From Rubrimonas sp036788415 (lineage in GTDB: Bacteria > Pseudomonadota > Alphaproteobacteria > Rhodobacterales > Rhodobacteraceae): a stretch of 64,000 bases of DNA. The notes below the pieces were generated by a model. That model did not search any database. It was not told where the DNA came from and was given only the letters and a program-made list of their open reading frames with translations. Of the stretch, positions 62,084-64,000 are shown piece by piece (the stretch's first letter is position 1; every line of letters begins with the position of its first letter). The stretch covers positions 24,718 to 88,717 of the forward strand of contig NZ_DAIQNN010000005.1 in assembly GCF_036788415.1 (NCBI RefSeq), given 5' to 3'. The position numbers and the translations under genes were made by a program.

Positions 62084-62530
62084 TCACACCCGGTCGGGCT
62101 CCCAGTTCAGGAAGAAACCGACATCGCCAGGCATGCCGCCGGGGAAGCTGACGATCATCGCCTTGAGCTTGTAGCCGAGCGGCTGCGCCACCGCCTTGTA
62201 GCGCTCGTAAAGTTGGCGCGCCTTTCCCTGCAGCGTGTCCGGCCAGTCCGGATCGCCGTTGTTGATCGCCCGCCCGCCATCCGAACACAGTTCGGAAGGG
62301 AAGCTGTAGACCAGCGCCTCCAGCTTGCCGTCGGCGGCGGCGTTGAGCACGAGGCGGCGGATCATCTCGCGCTCCCGCTCGCTGAGATCGTCCTTGAGGA
62401 ACGCGTCGACGAAGGTCGCGCGCTCGGATTGCGCCGCCTCCTGCGCCTTGCGGCGCTCTTCGAGCTCCCTCATCTGGGTCTCGAGCATCGCGAGGCGCAG
62501 CGCCTCGGCGCTCTTGGGCGCGTCGTTCAT
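62084..62530 (-). CDS. Hypothetical protein with N-terminal coiled coil
   Basis: A 148-residue soluble protein. Residues about 5-38 are a charged helix likely to form a coiled coil (SAEALRLAMLETQMRELEERRKAQEAAQSE); after FVDAFLKDDLSEREREMIRRLVLNAAADGKLEALVYSFPSELCSDGGRAINN comes a C-terminal part with KARQLYERYKAVAQPLGYKLKAMIVSFPGGMPGDVGFFLNWEPD. I do not recognise the family and assign no function. ATG at 62530 is convenient; a longer frame continues upstream. It is convergent with the RND gene (10 bp) and divergent from the ABC ATPase gene. Confidence 0.72.
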   Translation of the reverse strand: MNDAPKSAEALRLAMLETQMRELEERRKAQEAAQSERATFVDAFLKDDLSEREREMIRRLVLNAAADGKLEALVYSFPSELCSDGGRAINNGDPDWPDTLQGKARQLYERYKAVAQPLGYKLKAMIVSFPGGMPGDVGFFLNWEPDRV

Positions 62531-62671
62531 GGGGCTCTTCCCTGGCCTCGGCGTCGGATGTCGCCGCCGCGGGCGTTGTATCATCGGAATCAGCTGTTCC
62601 GCTCAAGTCCGCCGCCGCCGCCCGCCCCGCCGACATCGAACTGTCACAGCCGCCTGTTAACGCTGCGCGCG

Positions 62672-63745
62672 ATGATCGAACTCTCGCAGATCGGGAAGCG
62701 CTGGCCGGGCGCCGCCGTCGCGGCGCTGAGCGACGTGGATCTGACGGTCGGCGAGGGCGAGCTGGTCGCTTTGCTGGGGCCGTCCGGTTGCGGCAAGTCC
62801 ACAACGCTTCGGCTGATCGCCGGGCTCGACCGCCCGAGCGCGGGGCGGATCGCCATCGCCGGGCGCGACGTGACCGAGGCCCCGCCCGAGGCGCGCGGGG
62901 TCGCCATGGTGTTCCAGAACTACGCGCTGTTCCCGCATCTGAGCGTGCGCGACAACATCCTGTTCGGGATGCAGGTCCGCCGCGCGCCGAAAGCCGAGCA
63001 GGCGGCCCGGCTGGCGGAGGCCGCGGCGCTTCTGGGGCTGTCGGAACTGCTCGACCGAAAGCCCTCGGCCCTGTCGGGCGGCCAGCAGCAGCGGGTCGCG
63101 CTGGGGCGCGCGGTGGTGGCGCGCAGGCCGATCCTTCTGATGGACGAGCCGCTGTCCAATCTCGACGCGCTGCTGCGGCAGGAGATGCGGCGCGAGTTGC
63201 GCGCGCTCCAGCGCAAGCTCGGACTGACGGTGGTGTTCGTCACCCATGATCAGGCCGAGGCGATGAGCATGGCCGACCGGGTCGTGCTGATGCAGGCGGG
63301 GCGGATCGTCCAGCAGGACGCCCCCGCCGATCTCTACGCCCGCCCGCGCTGCGCCTTCGCCGCCCGCTTCATCGGCGCGCCGGCGATGAACCTTCTGCCG
63401 CTCGAACCCGGCCCCGCCGGGCAGGTGGCGGCGGGGACCGGCTTCGCCCCCGGCGCGCCGCCCGGCGCCGCGCTGTTCGGCGTCCGGCCCGAGGCGCTGA
63501 GGCCCGCGGCGCGCGGCCTGCCGGCGACAGTCGAGGCGCTGGAATATCTCGGCGCCGAGACGCTGGCGGTCTGTCGGGTCGGCGCGTCGCCGCTCTCCGT
63601 CCGCTTCCCGGGCGCCGACGCGCCGCCTCCCGGAACCACCCTCGCGCTCGGCTGGGACCCCGCCGACGCGCATTTCTTCGGCCCCGACGATCAGCGCGTC
63701 GAGGCCGCAACTCCCGCACCCTTCAAGGAGATCGCATCAAGATGA
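62672..63745 (+). CDS. ABC transporter ATP-binding protein, MalK/UgpC type
   Basis: An importer ATPase of 357 residues. Walker A GPSGCGKSTT near 38, Q-loop FQNYALFPHLSVRDNI, signature LSGGQQQRVALGRAVV, Walker B ILLMDEPLSNLDALLRQEM, H-loop VTHDQAEAMSMADRV, then a C-terminal OB-fold regulatory domain (about 240-350, FGVRPEALRPAARGL). This C-terminal domain is typical of glycerol-3-phosphate, maltose and sugar importers. The next gene, a binding protein, overlaps in ATGA. The solute is not fixed. Confidence 0.94.
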   Translation: MIELSQIGKRWPGAAVAALSDVDLTVGEGELVALLGPSGCGKSTTLRLIAGLDRPSAGRIAIAGRDVTEAPPEARGVAMVFQNYALFPHLSVRDNILFGMQVRRAPKAEQAARLAEAAALLGLSELLDRKPSALSGGQQQRVALGRAVVARRPILLMDEPLSNLDALLRQEMRRELRALQRKLGLTVVFVTHDQAEAMSMADRVVLMQAGRIVQQDAPADLYARPRCAFAARFIGAPAMNLLPLEPGPAGQVAAGTGFAPGAPPGAALFGVRPEALRPAARGLPATVEALEYLGAETLAVCRVGASPLSVRFPGADAPPPGTTLALGWDPADAHFFGPDDQRVEAATPAPFKEIASR

Positions 63746-64000
63746 CGCTCGCCCGTTTCTCCCTCGCCCCCGTCGCGCTGGCCGGCGCGCTGGCCGGCGC
63801 TCTGGCGCTCGGCCTCGGCTCGGCCGCCCGCGCCCAGACCGAAGTCGTGTTCAACTTTCCCGTCGCCGTCGGCGGGCCGGTCGCCGCGATCTTCGACGAC
63901 TACGCCGCCACCTTCAACGCGGCCAATCCCGACATCAAGGTGACGCCGGTCTACACCGGCAGCTATCAGGACACGATCGCCCGCACCCTGACCCAGATCC
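63742..64000 (+). CDS. Extracellular solute-binding protein (UgpB-like), 3' end beyond window
   Basis: The first 86 codons are present. A signal peptide (about 1-32, cleavage after ARA) is followed by QTEVVFNFPVAVGGPVAAIFDDYAATFNAANPDIKVTPVYTGSYQDTIARTLTQI (positions about 32-86), matching the N-terminus of family 1 sugar/glycerol-phosphate binding proteins such as UgpB. The ATPase gene stop overlaps its ATG by 4 bp, so the operon continues past the window edge, presumably with two permeases. Confidence 0.85.
   Translation, partial: MTLARFSLAPVALAGALAGALALGLGSAARAQTEVVFNFPVAVGGPVAAIFDDYAATFNAANPDIKVTPVYTGSYQDTIARTLTQI

Overview
The window is very G+C-rich (about 70% by eye), densely coded chromosomal DNA of an alphaproteobacterium, probably of the Rhodobacterales or a close relative. 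Pointers are ChpT of the CckA-ChpT-CtrA phosphorelay, an OlsB/OlsA ornithine-lipid pair, a PAS_5 protein, an SDHAF4-like protein, the rsmB-htpX-heparinase neighbourhood, and an iscR-suf operon with YIP1-type membrane genes inside it. I saw no rRNA, tRNA, insertion sequence, CRISPR array or prophage block. Most of the window is housekeeping, and the most interesting signals are regulatory sites and uncharacterised accessory genes.

Layout. 1-6.9 kb: ybaB (cut by the window edge), dnaX, a cold-shock gene, heparinase-like gene, rsmB, htpX and an SDHAF4-like gene. 7-16.7 kb: a di-haem cytochrome c peroxidase behind an FNR-type box; purM-purN; olsB-olsA; a DUF3553 gene divergent from chpT; gamma carbonic anhydrase; yicC-gmk; a PAS_5 gene; a hydrolase and a COQ10-like gene. 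16.8-25.6 kb: hpt, an endolysin-like muramidase, bcp, a 1131-residue AsmA/YhdP-like protein, tyrS, anmK and a hydrolase. 25.6-34.7 kb: the Fe-S assembly operon iscR-cysteine desulfurase-sufB-(three small genes)-sufC-sufD-(two YIP1 genes)-sufS, then a 61-residue ORF. 34.7-47.5 kb: mixed metabolic and envelope genes (penicillin acylase family, 3-hydroxyisobutyrate dehydrogenase family, SYLF, DUF2237, GST, CaCA antiporter, acyl-CoA synthetase), a histidine kinase/response regulator pair and PBP1A. 47.5-51.5 kb: a polar amino-acid ABC operon with two paralogous binding proteins. 51.5-53.6 kb: glnK-amtB behind a sigma-54 promoter and ending in a strong terminator. 53.7-56.8 kb: dapA-smpB-GNAT-OmpA. 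56.8-64 kb: a BKACE enzyme, an RND efflux pair, an unknown 148-residue protein, and the start of a UgpC/MalK-type ABC operon that runs off the window.

Regulation visible in the DNA. The iscR-suf promoter is a near-consensus sigma-70 promoter whose -35 is overlapped by a TGA-N9-TCA palindrome (RirA/IRO-box pattern) and whose -10 lies inside a near-perfect TTTAGAA-N3-TTCTAAA palindrome (Irr/ICE-box pattern). glnK-amtB has a GG-N10-GC sigma-54 promoter and a distant TGC-N11-GCA palindrome of NtrC type. The peroxidase gene has a TTGA-N6-TCAA box. These call for direct testing. The accessory genes embedded in the suf operon are the best candidates in the window for undescribed biology.
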